A stretch of 64,000 nt of DNA from Jiella sonneratiae (GCF_017353515.1 NZ_JAFMPY010000025.1:1-64000), one strand, 5' to 3'. Positions 34,965-45,754 are shown, counted from the stretch's first letter. Numbers and translations: made by a program. The notes: a model not told the origin generated them from the sequence alone.

Positions 34965-36938
34965 TTGCCGATCACGACGCGCGCCACCCGCCTTCTCGCC
35001 GCCTCATGCATGGCCTTCGTCATGGCCCTCACCGCCGCACGGGCCGAGGAACAGGGGTCCGCCGCCGCCGGATCGAACGACGCAGCCTCCGCGACGAGCG
35101 CTTCCGACACGGCGGCGAAGGCCGCGGCGCCGGACGCCGAGGCGGGCGAATGGCGGACGTCGATGTCGCTTGCCGAGCCGTCGAAATATCCGGCCGACTT
35201 CCAGCATTACGACTACGTCAATCCCGACGCGCCGAAGGGCGGGACGCTGAACCAGATCGCCGTCGGCTCCTATGACAGCTTCAATCCCTTCGTGGTGCGC
35301 GGCACGCCGGCGGCGGGCCTCGCCAATTTCGGCGGCGGGCTGCTCTACGACACGCTGATGGAGCAGTCGACCGACGAGCCCTCCGTCGTCTATGCGATGA
35401 TCGCCGAGGCGGTCCGCTATCCCGAGGACAAGTCGTCGGTGACCTTCCGGCTCGATCCGCGGGCGAAGTGGCACGACGGCCAGCCGATCACCGTCGAGGA
35501 CGTGATCTGGAGCTTCGACACGCTGAAGAAGCTGCATCCGCAATGGGCGGCTTACTACAAGAACGTCGTCAAGGCGGAAAAGACCGGCGAGCGCGAGGTG
35601 ACCTTCACCTTCGACCAGACCGGCAACCGCGAACTGCCGCACATCATGGGCGATCTCACCGTGCTGCCGAAGCACTGGTGGGAAGGCACCGGCCCGGACG
35701 GCAAGAAGCGCGACATCTCGCAGCCCGGCCTGGAGCCGCCGCTCGGCTCCGGCCCCTACGAGATCGGCCGCTTCGTCACCGGACAGTCGATCGAGTGGAA
35801 CCGCGTCAAGGACTACTGGGCCGCCGACGTCGCGCCGCACAAGGGGCGCTACAACTACGACACCATCGACTACACCTATCTGCGGGATTCCAACGCGTCC
35901 TGGGAGGCGTTCAAGAAGGGCGGCCTCGACGACTACCGGGTGGAGAACATCTCGCGGCGCTGGGCGACCGAATACGACTTTCCGGCCTTCAAGAACGGCG
36001 AGGTGAAGAAGACCACGATCCCCGACCACCAGGTCGAGTCGATGCAGGCCTACGTCCTCAACAACCGCCTTGCGAAGTTCCAGGACCGGCGGGTGCGCGA
36101 GGCGCTGACGCTGGCCTACAATTTCGAGGACATGAACCGCACGCTGTTCTTCAACCTTTACCAGCGGATGACGAGCTATTTCGACAACAGCGAGCTCGCC
36201 TCGCGCGGCCTGCCCGACGAGCGGGAACTGAAGTTCCTCGAGCCGCTGAAATCCGAGATCCCGCCGGAAGTCTTCACGCAGGAATTCAAACTGCCGGTCT
36301 ACACCGACAACCAGTCGACCCGCGAAAACCTGCGCAAGGCCTACGAACTCCTGAAGGAGGCGGGCTACGAGCGGAAGGGCTCGCGTCTCGTCAATGCCAA
36401 GACCGGAGAGCCCTTTACCATCGAGATGCTCGGCGACGACCCGACCGACGCGCGCACGCTGCAGCCCTTCGCCGACAGCCTGAAGCGCCTCGGCATCGAC
36501 GCCTCGATCCGCATCGTCGACAGCAACCAGTATATCGAGCGGCTGACCAACTTCAATTTCGAGCTGGTCGGGATCAAGTACTATCCGCAGTCGCTGTCGC
36601 CGGGCAACGAGCAGCGGGACTTCTGGTCGAGCCAGGCCGCCGATTCTCCCGGCAGCCGCAACTATGCCGGCATCAAGAACCCGGCGATCGACAAGCTCGT
36701 CAACGACATCGTCTACGCCAAGGACCGCGAGGACCTCGTCGCCGCGACGCACGCGCTCGACCGGGTGATGCTCTGGGAATATTACGTCGTCCCGCAGTGG
36801 TACAAGGCCGAGACCTGGCTCGCCTATTGGGACAAGTTCGGCATGACCGGCAGGCACCCGGCCTATTCGACGGTCGATCCCTTCGCCTGGTGGGCGAAAT
36901 CCGCCGAAAAGTCGCCGCAGAAGGACGCGGCGAACTGA
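34965..36938 (+). CDS. ABC transporter substrate-binding protein, family 5 (YejA-like), copy 1
   Basis: The 657-residue protein starts at a TTG at 34965 with GGAGAG upstream, giving a Sec signal peptide (RLLAASCMAFVMALTAARA). The mature part has the family 5 features FNPFVVRGTPAAG and TVEDVIWSFDTLKKLHP, and ends WKSAE-like after a Trp-rich stretch (DPFAWW). YejA-type proteins bind peptides such as microcin C or other oligopeptides for the YejBEF permease. A paralogue overlaps its stop (TGATG). It lies in a six-gene run that contains the whole transporter. Confidence 0.88.
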   Translation: MPITTRATRLLAASCMAFVMALTAARAEEQGSAAAGSNDAASATSASDTAAKAAAPDAEAGEWRTSMSLAEPSKYPADFQHYDYVNPDAPKGGTLNQIAVGSYDSFNPFVVRGTPAAGLANFGGGLLYDTLMEQSTDEPSVVYAMIAEAVRYPEDKSSVTFRLDPRAKWHDGQPITVEDVIWSFDTLKKLHPQWAAYYKNVVKAEKTGEREVTFTFDQTGNRELPHIMGDLTVLPKHWWEGTGPDGKKRDISQPGLEPPLGSGPYEIGRFVTGQSIEWNRVKDYWAADVAPHKGRYNYDTIDYTYLRDSNASWEAFKKGGLDDYRVENISRRWATEYDFPAFKNGEVKKTTIPDHQVESMQAYVLNNRLAKFQDRRVREALTLAYNFEDMNRTLFFNLYQRMTSYFDNSELASRGLPDERELKFLEPLKSEIPPEVFTQEFKLPVYTDNQSTRENLRKAYELLKEAGYERKGSRLVNAKTGEPFTIEMLGDDPTDARTLQPFADSLKRLGIDASIRIVDSNQYIERLTNFNFELVGIKYYPQSLSPGNEQRDFWSSQAADSPGSRNYAGIKNPAIDKLVNDIVYAKDREDLVAATHALDRVMLWEYYVVPQWYKAETWLAYWDKFGMTGRHPAYSTVDPFAWWAKSAEKSPQKDAAN

Positions 36939-38815
36939 TGGGGACGGTGCTGCGGCTCACCCGCCGAAGCTTCGGCCAACTGGCGCTCGGCGCGGCGGCG
37001 GCGGCGGCCCTGCCCGGCCGGGGCTTCGCCGACGTCAAGACCGACACACCGCTGCACGGGCTCTCAGCCTTTGGCGAACTGAAATATCCCGCAGACTACA
37101 GCCATTTCGACTATGCGAGCCCCGATGCTCCCGCCGGCGGCCAGTTCGACATGGCCGTCTCCTCCTGGGTGCTGAACCAGTCGCCCTTTACCTTCGACAC
37201 GTTGAACACCTTCGTCCTCCGCGGCAACGCACCGCCCCGGATCGAAAATCTCTACGACGCGCTGATGACATCTTCGCTCGACGAGCCCGACGCGCTGTAC
37301 TGCGCGCTCGCTGAAAGCGTCGAAGTGTCGAAGGACAAGCGCAGCTTCAAGTTTCGCCTGCGGCCGCAGGCGCTGTTCTCGACCGGGGCAAAGGTGACGG
37401 CCGAGGATATCGTTTTCACCTACAAAGCGCTGAAAGCGGACGGCCATCCGAGCCTTCAGGTTACGCTCCGCGAGCTGGACGAGATCGTTGCGAACGATCC
37501 GGACACCGTCCGGCTGATATTCTCTGAGCGTCAGAGCTACCAGGACGCCTTGCTTGCCTTGGGAATGCCGATCATTCCGAAGGCCTTTTTCGACGGCCGC
37601 AAACTCACCGACATCGCCAATGAGATCATCCCCGGCAGCGGCGGCTTCAAGATCGGCCGTTTCGAATATGGCCGCTATATCGAATACGAAAAGCGCGACG
37701 ACTATTGGGCGAAGGACATGCCCTTCAACCGCGGCCTTGACCATTTCCAGACCCTGAGGATCGACTTCTTCCGCGATCGCCAGCCGGCATTCGAGGCCTT
37801 CAAAAAGGGGGTCATCACCTTTCGCGAGGAGTTTACGACCAAGGACTGGGCGACCGGATACGACTTCCCCGCCGTCCGGCGCGGCGCCGTCGTCAAGCGC
37901 GAGTTTCCGGACGGGAAGCTGCCGAGCTTCCAGTGTTGGGCGCTCAACCAGCGGCGTGAGCGCTTCGCTGACGCCGGCATACGCCGTGCGATCAACATGT
38001 GCTTCAATTTCGAGTGGACGAACGCCAATCTCCTGTTCGGATTGCGTATCCACTCCGATTCACCGTTCCAGGGTTCGGAATTCCATGCAATGGGCGAACC
38101 GTCCGCAGCGGAGCTCAAGCTGCTCGAGCCGCTTCGCGGAAGCATTCCAGACGAGGTCTTCGGCGAGGTCTGGACCCAGCCCGTGAGCAATGCGTCGGGT
38201 CTCGACCGCAAGCTAATGCGCGAGGCGATCCGTCTTTTCGGCGAGGCCGGCTGGAAGCAAAAGGGCGGCCAGATGGCCAGTGCCAACGGCGAAGTCTTCA
38301 AGATCGAGTTCCTGACTACCGGCCAGGAGCAGGTGCGGGTCTATTCGCGGTTTTTCGACACGCTGCGCAAGATCGGCCTCGATGCCTCGATCCGCCTCGT
38401 CGACGCCGCCCAATATCAGGAACGGGTCAACCGCTTCGACTACGACATGATCCTCGCGGCCTTTTCGCTCGGCGCAACACCGACGAAGGAAAGTCTGGCC
38501 CTGTTCTTCGGATCGAACTCCAAGGACAGGCCGGGAAGCTACAACTATCCGGGCATGGCGAGCGACGCCGTCGACAAGCTGATCGACAAAGCCGGCGCGG
38601 CTCAAAGCCGAGAGGAACTCGTCACGGCCATTCGCGTCCTCGACCGGGTCCTGCGCTGGCGGCTCGACTGGCTTCCCAACATCAACACCGACGTTCGTCG
38701 CGCCGCCTACTGGGACATCTTCGGATTCAAGGAGCCCAAACCCGACTACGGCTGGCCGGTCGAGCGGCTCTGGTGGATCGATCCCGACAAGGCGAAGGCG
38801 CTCGGCAAGGCCTGA
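36938..38815 (+). CDS. ABC transporter substrate-binding protein, family 5 (YejA-like), copy 2, Tat signal
   Basis: The 625-residue protein is a paralogue of the preceding one. Shared landmarks are LKYPADYSHFDYASPDAP against the first copy's equivalent, the VTAEDIVFTYKALK helix, and a similar lobe structure. The signal peptide carries a twin-arginine motif (TRRSFGQLALG), so it is probably exported folded, unlike copy 1. The ATG at 36938 overlaps the upstream stop. Codon use is a little less GC-biased than in copy 1. Two receptors on one permease would widen substrate range. Confidence 0.87.
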   Translation: MGTVLRLTRRSFGQLALGAAAAAALPGRGFADVKTDTPLHGLSAFGELKYPADYSHFDYASPDAPAGGQFDMAVSSWVLNQSPFTFDTLNTFVLRGNAPPRIENLYDALMTSSLDEPDALYCALAESVEVSKDKRSFKFRLRPQALFSTGAKVTAEDIVFTYKALKADGHPSLQVTLRELDEIVANDPDTVRLIFSERQSYQDALLALGMPIIPKAFFDGRKLTDIANEIIPGSGGFKIGRFEYGRYIEYEKRDDYWAKDMPFNRGLDHFQTLRIDFFRDRQPAFEAFKKGVITFREEFTTKDWATGYDFPAVRRGAVVKREFPDGKLPSFQCWALNQRRERFADAGIRRAINMCFNFEWTNANLLFGLRIHSDSPFQGSEFHAMGEPSAAELKLLEPLRGSIPDEVFGEVWTQPVSNASGLDRKLMREAIRLFGEAGWKQKGGQMASANGEVFKIEFLTTGQEQVRVYSRFFDTLRKIGLDASIRLVDAAQYQERVNRFDYDMILAAFSLGATPTKESLALFFGSNSKDRPGSYNYPGMASDAVDKLIDKAGAAQSREELVTAIRVLDRVLRWRLDWLPNINTDVRRAAYWDIFGFKEPKPDYGWPVERLWWIDPDKAKALGKA

Positions 38816-38957
38816 GCAAGCAAGGCGCGGTCAGGATCGCGCCCGCTGCGGCGCGGTTTTGCGCCATGCCGCCGGAATGGTTTACAAGGGCGAAACACGG
38901 CTGACTGCCGCCCCGCGCCGACCCGGCGGGCGACGACCGGAGACGAAAAGACCCCTC

Positions 38958-40088
38958 ATGGGCGCCTACATCCTTCGCAGACTGCTCCTGATGATCCCGA
39001 CCATCCTCGGGATCATGGCCATTTCCTTCGTCGTCGTGCAGTTCGCGCCGGGAGGGCCGATCGAGCAGGTCGTGGCGAGCCTCAGGGGCGAAGCCGGCGG
39101 CGCTGCCGACCGCGTGTCCGGCGTCAGCTCAGACTTCGGCTCGTCCTCGGCGTCGAGCCAGGATTCCGGCTATCGCGGCGCGCAGGGGCTCGATCCGGCC
39201 TTCATCAAGAAGCTCGAACAGCAGTTCGGCTTCGACAAGCCGCCGCTCGAGCGCTTCGCCCTGATGATCTGGAACTATGCCCGCTTCGACTTCGGCGAGA
39301 GCTACTTCCGCTCGATCGGGGTGTGGGACCTGATCCTCGAAAAGATGCCGGTGTCGATCTCGCTCGGCCTGTGGATCACGCTCCTGTCCTATCTCATCTC
39401 GATCCCGCTCGGCATCCGCAAGGCGCTGAAGGACGGTTCGACCTTCGACGTCTGGACGTCGGGCATCGTCATCGTCGCCTATGCGATCCCGGGCTTCATC
39501 TTCGCCGTTTTGCTGATGGTGCTCTTCGCCGGCGGCTCCTTCCTCGACTGGTTCCCGCTGCGCGGCCTTCTGTCGGACGGGGTGAGCGGCGCCTGGTGCG
39601 CGCCCTGGTCGGCGAAGTTCGACGCCGGGGCCTGTATCACCCGGACGATCCCGGACTATTTCTGGCACCTGACCCTGCCGCTGATCGCGCTGTCGCTGTC
39701 TGCCTTCGCGACGACGACGCTTTTGACCAAGAACTCCTTCCTCGACGAGATCGGCAAGCAATATGTGACGACGGCCCGGGCGAAGGGCCTTTCCGAACAC
39801 CGCGTGCTCTACGGCCACGTCTTCCGCAACGCCATGCTGATCATCATCGCCGGCTTTCCGGGGGCCTTCATCTCCGCCTTCTTCACCGGCTCGCTGCTGA
39901 TCGAGACGATCTTCTCCCTCGACGGCCTCGGCTATCTCGGCTTCGATTCGATCTACAAGCGCGACTATCCGGTGGTCTTCGCGACGCTCTACATCTTCTC
40001 GCTGATCGGCCTCCTGACGACGCTGATCTCCGACCTCACCTACACCTGGGTCGATCCGCGCATCGACTTCGAGAAGCGGGAGGTCTGA
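38958..40088 (+). CDS. yejB: ABC transporter permease, YejB-like
   Basis: The 376-residue permease begins MGAYILRRLLLMIPTILGIM, a standard DppB/OppB-type start. It has about six membrane segments and the EAA loop (TARAKGLSEHRVLYGHVFRNA). A periplasmic insertion after helix 1 (Ser/Gly-rich, residues about 45-75) is normal in YejB. The upstream in-frame extension to 38859 is not supported. The stop lies inside a 13-bp sequence that is repeated before yejE. Confidence 0.9.
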   Translation: MGAYILRRLLLMIPTILGIMAISFVVVQFAPGGPIEQVVASLRGEAGGAADRVSGVSSDFGSSSASSQDSGYRGAQGLDPAFIKKLEQQFGFDKPPLERFALMIWNYARFDFGESYFRSIGVWDLILEKMPVSISLGLWITLLSYLISIPLGIRKALKDGSTFDVWTSGIVIVAYAIPGFIFAVLLMVLFAGGSFLDWFPLRGLLSDGVSGAWCAPWSAKFDAGACITRTIPDYFWHLTLPLIALSLSAFATTTLLTKNSFLDEIGKQYVTTARAKGLSEHRVLYGHVFRNAMLIIIAGFPGAFISAFFTGSLLIETIFSLDGLGYLGFDSIYKRDYPVVFATLYIFSLIGLLTTLISDLTYTWVDPRIDFEKREV

Positions 40089-40147
40089 GCATGGCTGCGA
40101 AAAGTGGCAACCGGTTTTCGGCCAGAGCCTTGCGGCGGGAGGTCTGA
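40089..40147. repeat. REP-like insertion bounded by 13-bp direct repeats
   Basis: GCGGGAGGTCTGA occurs at 40076-40088 (end of yejB) and again at 40135-40147 (ribosome site and start of yejE). Between them lies CGAAAAGTGGCAACCGGTTTTCG, an imperfect hairpin of a type common in Hyphomicrobiales intergenic repeats. The pattern suggests insertion with duplication of the target, leaving both a stop for yejB and a ribosome site for yejE. Confidence 0.6.
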
Positions 40148-41382
40148 TGATGGACGACGCTCTCCGCGACCGCCTGAAGCAGGAAAACCATGGCCGCGAG
40201 CTGCCGGAGGAACGGGCGGCCGAGATCGCCCGCGAACAGACGAGCGGCATCGCCCAGCTCGCCCCGGAAGGCGAGATGGTCAAGCGGCCGCGGCTGTCGC
40301 CGATCAACCAGCGGCGCTGGCGGAACTTCAAGGCGAACAGGCGCGGCTACTGGTCGCTCTGGATCTTCGGCATCCTGTTCATCCTCACGCTTTTCGCCGA
40401 ATTCATCGCCAACGACCGGCCGCTCCTCGTCGAATACAAGGGCGACTTCTACTATCCGGTCTTCGTCGACTATCCGGAGGAGGTGTTCGGCGGCTTCCTG
40501 CCGGTCACCGATTACCGCGATCCGGTGAACCAGGAAGAGATCAACTCGAACGGCTGGATGATCTGGCCGCCGATCCGCTATTCCTACGACACCAAGAACC
40601 TCGAGCCGCCGACGCCCGCCCCCTCGCCGCCCTTCTGGATGCTGTCGAAGGAGGAGCGCTGCCAGGGCTATCCGAAGGGCGTCGACGACCCGGGCTGCAC
40701 CATCGGCAACATGAACTGGCTCGGCACCGACGATCAGGTGCGCGACGTTCTCGCCCGGGTGATCTACGGCTTCCGCATCTCGGTGCTGTTCGGCCTCGCG
40801 CTGACCGTCGGCTCGGCGCTGATCGGCGTCTCGGCCGGGGCGATCCAGGGTTATTTCGGCGGCTGGGTCGACCTTCTCTTCCAGCGCTTCATCGAGATCT
40901 GGTCGTCGATCCCGGTGCTCTACCTGCTCCTGATCATCGCCGCCGTGCTGCCGCCCGGATTCTGGGTGCTGCTCGGCATCATGATGCTGTTTTCCTGGGT
41001 CGCCTTCGTCGGCGTCGTCAGGGCGGAATTCTTGCGCGCCCGCAACTTCGAATATGTCAACGCCGCACGGGCGCTGGGCGTCGGCGACTTCACCATCATG
41101 TTCCGCCACCTCCTGCCCAACGCCATGGTGGCGACGCTGACCTTCCTGCCCTTCATCCTTTCGGGTTCGATCACCACCTTGACGGCGCTCGACTTCCTCG
41201 GCCTCGGCCTGCCGCCCGGCTCGCCGTCGCTCGGCGAACTGCTCGCCCAGGGCAAGAACAACCTGCAGGCGCCGTGGCTCGGCTTTTCCGGCTTCATCGT
41301 GCTCGCCCTGATGCTATCCTTGCTCGTCTTCATCGGCGAGGCGGTGCGCGACGCCTTCGACCCGAGGAAGAGCCTCAGGTAA
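40147..41382 (+). CDS. yejE: ABC transporter permease, YejE-like
   Basis: The 411-residue permease has a long cytoplasmic N-terminus (about 70 residues), a first membrane helix (WSLWIFGILFILTLFAEFIA) and a large periplasmic loop rich in Pro and Tyr (to about residue 200). Five membrane helices follow, with the EAA loop RARNFEYVNAARALGVGDFTIMFRHLLPNA. This large loop is the YejE hallmark. GGGAGG precedes the ATG at 40147; a second ATG is at 40150. Confidence 0.9.
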   Translation: MMDDALRDRLKQENHGRELPEERAAEIAREQTSGIAQLAPEGEMVKRPRLSPINQRRWRNFKANRRGYWSLWIFGILFILTLFAEFIANDRPLLVEYKGDFYYPVFVDYPEEVFGGFLPVTDYRDPVNQEEINSNGWMIWPPIRYSYDTKNLEPPTPAPSPPFWMLSKEERCQGYPKGVDDPGCTIGNMNWLGTDDQVRDVLARVIYGFRISVLFGLALTVGSALIGVSAGAIQGYFGGWVDLLFQRFIEIWSSIPVLYLLLIIAAVLPPGFWVLLGIMMLFSWVAFVGVVRAEFLRARNFEYVNAARALGVGDFTIMFRHLLPNAMVATLTFLPFILSGSITTLTALDFLGLGLPPGSPSLGELLAQGKNNLQAPWLGFSGFIVLALMLSLLVFIGEAVRDAFDPRKSLR

Positions 41383-41400
41383 GGCGCGGAGGATGACCTC

Positions 41401-41622
41401 ATGAGCGAACAGACCAAAATCGTGGTCGACGACTACCCGGTGGACAACCTGCCGGAAGAGGTTCGGCGCGGCATCGGCGCAGGAGAGCGGGTGCGCGTGA
41501 CCGTCGAGACCGGCGCGCCCCTCCCCCGCTACCTCCGGTTCCATGGCATCGCCGCTCACAAGAAGACGACGGTCGAGGAGGCCGTCGCCCGTGTCCGGTC
41601 CCTTCGCGACGAGTGGGACTGA
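41401..41622 (+). CDS. Putative antitoxin of PIN-domain toxin
   Basis: This 73-residue, acidic protein (MSEQTKIVVDDYPVDNLPEEVRRG...) has a GGAGG site upstream and ends two bases before the PIN toxin gene. I do not recognise a named antitoxin domain, but size, charge and the tight coupling to a VapC-like gene support the role. The C-terminal half (TTVEEAVARVRSLRDEWD) looks helical and could wrap the toxin. It sits between yejE and yejF, within an otherwise continuous operon. Confidence 0.65.
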   Translation: MSEQTKIVVDDYPVDNLPEEVRRGIGAGERVRVTVETGAPLPRYLRFHGIAAHKKTTVEEAVARVRSLRDEWD

Positions 41623-41624
41623 CG

Positions 41625-42056
41625 ATGCCGCGATGGAGGGTCTATCTGGACGCCAACGCCCTGATCAGCTTTGTCGAGAACGATCACGACACGGTCGTGC
41701 GCGTATTCGAGATGGTGAAGCCCGGCCTGGCCGAACTCTTCACCAGCGAACTGACACTTTCGGAGGTGCTTGTCGGACCCCTGCGTCAGGGAGACGACGC
41801 TCTCGTCGCAACCTACGACGAATTTCTGGTCAGCGACGAGACCCTGACCGTCGTTCCGATAACGCGCGACATTCTGCGCGAGGCTGCAGAGCTGCGCGCA
41901 GCGATCGGCAACAAGACGCCCGATGCGATCCATGTCGCCACGGCAGTTGCGCGCAACTGCAACGTCATCGTCTCCTCGGACGAGCGCCTCCGTGTTCCGG
42001 CCTCGGCGAAGCGCATCTCGGCAAACGATGTGGGTGATATGGACCAGTGGCCTTGA
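41625..42056 (+). CDS. PIN-domain toxin (VapC-like ribonuclease)
   Basis: The 143-residue protein has the PIN-domain acidic residues in order: LDANALISF (Asp8 region), TSELTLSEVL (Glu), TPDAIHVATA (Asp) and VSSDERL (Asp). VapC-type toxins cleave tRNA or rRNA sites. The start MPRWRVYLDANAL at 41625 is chosen because the antitoxin stops just before it. Base composition is slightly lower in GC than the flanking yej genes, consistent with later arrival. Confidence 0.85.
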   Translation: MPRWRVYLDANALISFVENDHDTVVRVFEMVKPGLAELFTSELTLSEVLVGPLRQGDDALVATYDEFLVSDETLTVVPITRDILREAAELRAAIGNKTPDAIHVATAVARNCNVIVSSDERLRVPASAKRISANDVGDMDQWP

Positions 42057-42117
42057 TTGCCCGCCCCGTCGAACTGACAGATCCATGCGTGCCGATCAAC
42101 GGAAGGATGTTCCTCGC

Positions 42118-43772
<1,655 letters not shown>

Positions 43773-43776
<4 letters not shown>

Positions 43777-44435
43777 GCGGACACTATCGCGACCAGCTTC
43801 GCGACCAGCCGCTGGACGTCGAATTTCTTTGCGAAGAAACCGTCTACAGCGGCTTTCGCGACTACAGCGTCGCCGAACTCAGACACGCCCGCCTCGGCGA
43901 GGGCCGGCCGATCGGTCCCATGAAGCGGGAATTTCTGACGATCGGCGAGGTCGCGATCATCATTCCCTACGATCCCAGGCGCGATTCGATCGTGGTCATC
44001 CGCCAGTTCCGGCTCGGGGCGGCGAAGCTGACGCCGAACGGCGCCGCGATCGAACTGCCGGCCGGCCTCGTCGATCCCGGCGAGACGGCGGACGAGACGG
44101 CGGCGAGGGAGCTGACGGAGGAAACCGGCCTCGAGGCGCTGGCGATCGAGCGCTGCTTCTCGCTGCTTCCCTCGCCCGGCATGCTGCTCGAACACGCGAA
44201 TTTCTACCTCGCCATCGTCGACGCCTCGAACCTTGCTTACAAAGCCGGCGAAGCGGACGAGCACGAGGACATCCACCCGATCCTCGCGCCGGTCGACGAC
44301 ATCCTCGCCGCGGTCGACGAGGGCCGCGTCCTCAACGGCTTCCTGATCACCGGGCTCCACTGGTTCGCCCGCAAGGGCAGAGCGCGCGCACAGGCGCTGC
44401 AGGGCACGCTCTTCGACGATCAGGAGGGCACGTGA
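43773..44435 (+). CDS. Nudix hydrolase, ADP-ribose pyrophosphatase-like
   Basis: The 220-residue protein has a complete Nudix box, GLVDPGETADETAARELTEETGL (split by family pattern G-x5-E-x7-R-E-U-x-E-E-x-G-U). Proline or similar residues follow at the ADP-ribose-specific distance (LLPSPGMLLEH). The start overlaps the yejF stop (ATGA), so it belongs to the yej operon transcriptionally. Likely substrates are ADP-ribose or related nucleoside diphosphate sugars. Confidence 0.85.
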
Positions 44436-45376
44436 TGGCCATCCTCCTCTCCGTCACCGGCTTCGACCCGTCGCGATGGTGGCAGGCGCTGCACGACGCC
44501 GCCCCGGAGCGCCTGATCGTCCTCGATCCCGCCGACGCCGGCAGCGAGCCGATTACCCACGCGGTCGTCTGGAAGCAGCCGCCCGGCCTCCTCGCGACGC
44601 TTCCGCAGCTCGAGGCGGTGTTTTCGCTGGGAGCCGGCGTCGATCACATCCTCGCCGATCGCCAGCTGCCGGACGTGCCGATTGTCCGCATCGTCGCGGA
44701 CGACCTGAAGGAACGGATGAGCGAATACGTCGTCTGGCGTGTGCTCGACCATCTTCGACGCGGCCGGTCCTACCGCCAGCAGCAGACGCAGAAGATCTGG
44801 CACGAGCGTGTCCAGCCGGCGGCCCGCGAGATCACCGTCGGCATCATGGGCCTCGGCGTCCTCGGCCTCGACGCCGCCGAGAAGCTGCGCGTGATGGGCT
44901 TCAGGGTGGCCGGCTGGGGCCGCAGCGAAAAGACCGTCGCTGGCGTCGCGACCTTCGCAGGCGAACAGGGCCTCGGGCCTTTCCTTGCCGAAACCGACAT
45001 CCTCGTCGTGTTGCTGCCGCTCACCGCCGACACCCGCGGCGTCATCGGTGCCGGACTGCTGTCCAGGCTGAAGCGCGACACGCCGCTCGGCGGGCCGGTG
45101 CTGATCAATGCCGGCCGCGGCGCGCTGCAGGACGAGGCCGCAATCCTCGCCGCGCTCGACGAGGGCCGCCTGATGGAGGCGTCGCTCGACGTCTTCACCG
45201 TCGAGCCGCTGCCGCCCCAGTCCCGGCTCTGGTCGCATCCGAAGGTCTTCGTGACGCCGCATGCCGCGGCGCTGTCCGATCCCGATGCCCTGGCACCGCT
45301 CATCATGCGCCAGATCGCGGCGCAGGAACGGGGCGAGCCGCTCGGCAACGTCGTCGACCGCAGCGCCGGCTACTGA
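44435..45376 (+). CDS. D-2-hydroxyacid dehydrogenase, GhrA-like
   Basis: The 313-residue enzyme has the Rossmann motif IMGLGVLGLDAAEKL and the conserved arginine region in AVFSLGAGVDHI. The catalytic Glu/His area is DVFTVEPLPPQSRLWSHPKVFVTPHAAAL. This is the glyoxylate/hydroxypyruvate reductase A group, which reduces glyoxylate or hydroxypyruvate with NADPH. The start at 44435 overlaps the Nudix stop (TGATG). Confidence 0.85.
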   Translation: MAILLSVTGFDPSRWWQALHDAAPERLIVLDPADAGSEPITHAVVWKQPPGLLATLPQLEAVFSLGAGVDHILADRQLPDVPIVRIVADDLKERMSEYVVWRVLDHLRRGRSYRQQQTQKIWHERVQPAAREITVGIMGLGVLGLDAAEKLRVMGFRVAGWGRSEKTVAGVATFAGEQGLGPFLAETDILVVLLPLTADTRGVIGAGLLSRLKRDTPLGGPVLINAGRGALQDEAAILAALDEGRLMEASLDVFTVEPLPPQSRLWSHPKVFVTPHAAALSDPDALAPLIMRQIAAQERGEPLGNVVDRSAGY

Positions 45377-45413
45377 TTGAGGCGGCGTCCGGTCGACGCG
45401 GCGGGCGAACCGA

Positions 45414-45581
45414 CTAGTGGATTGAATTTGACATTTGAGTCCCGATCGGGTGAGGCGTCGTATCAAATGTCAAATTCGAAAAATCCACTAGGATCATATA
45501 CTTGGCTATTGGCCTTTCGATTCCGACATTTGTGTCGCGGTCTTCACAGGACGGTACCAAATGTCGGAATCGGACCACTAG
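45414..45581. mobile_element. MITE-like element: two hairpins with terminal inverted repeats
   Basis: The 168-bp unit starts CTAGTGG and ends CCACTAG; its 24-bp ends are inverted copies matching at 18 of 24 positions. Inside are two perfect 15-bp hairpins: arms 45424-45438 and 45463-45477, and arms 45518-45532 and 45558-45572, all containing GACATTTG or its complement. An outer 9-bp stem (45415-45423 with 45482-45490) extends the first. It has no coding capacity. A decayed copy lies at 25697. The rest of 45377-45754 shows no gene. Confidence 0.7.
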
Positions 45582-45754
45582 CGCCGGCGCGGCGGCGGCC
45601 TGTCTCGATGCCAAGCGTTCCGACGGATCGGCCAGACTTCGCCGGATTGCGCCGGGACCGCGCGTCGATGAAGATTTGGTTGGCCGGGCGCGATTGCCGA
45701 ACCCTCGCCGCGTCGACGCGTTTCGGGTCGTGTATTTGAGACACGGAGCCCGCC

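Noticed and set aside
35004-36857. 617-codon minus-strand frame over the first binding protein
   Set aside because: It is antisense to a clear family 5 binding protein; no family features.
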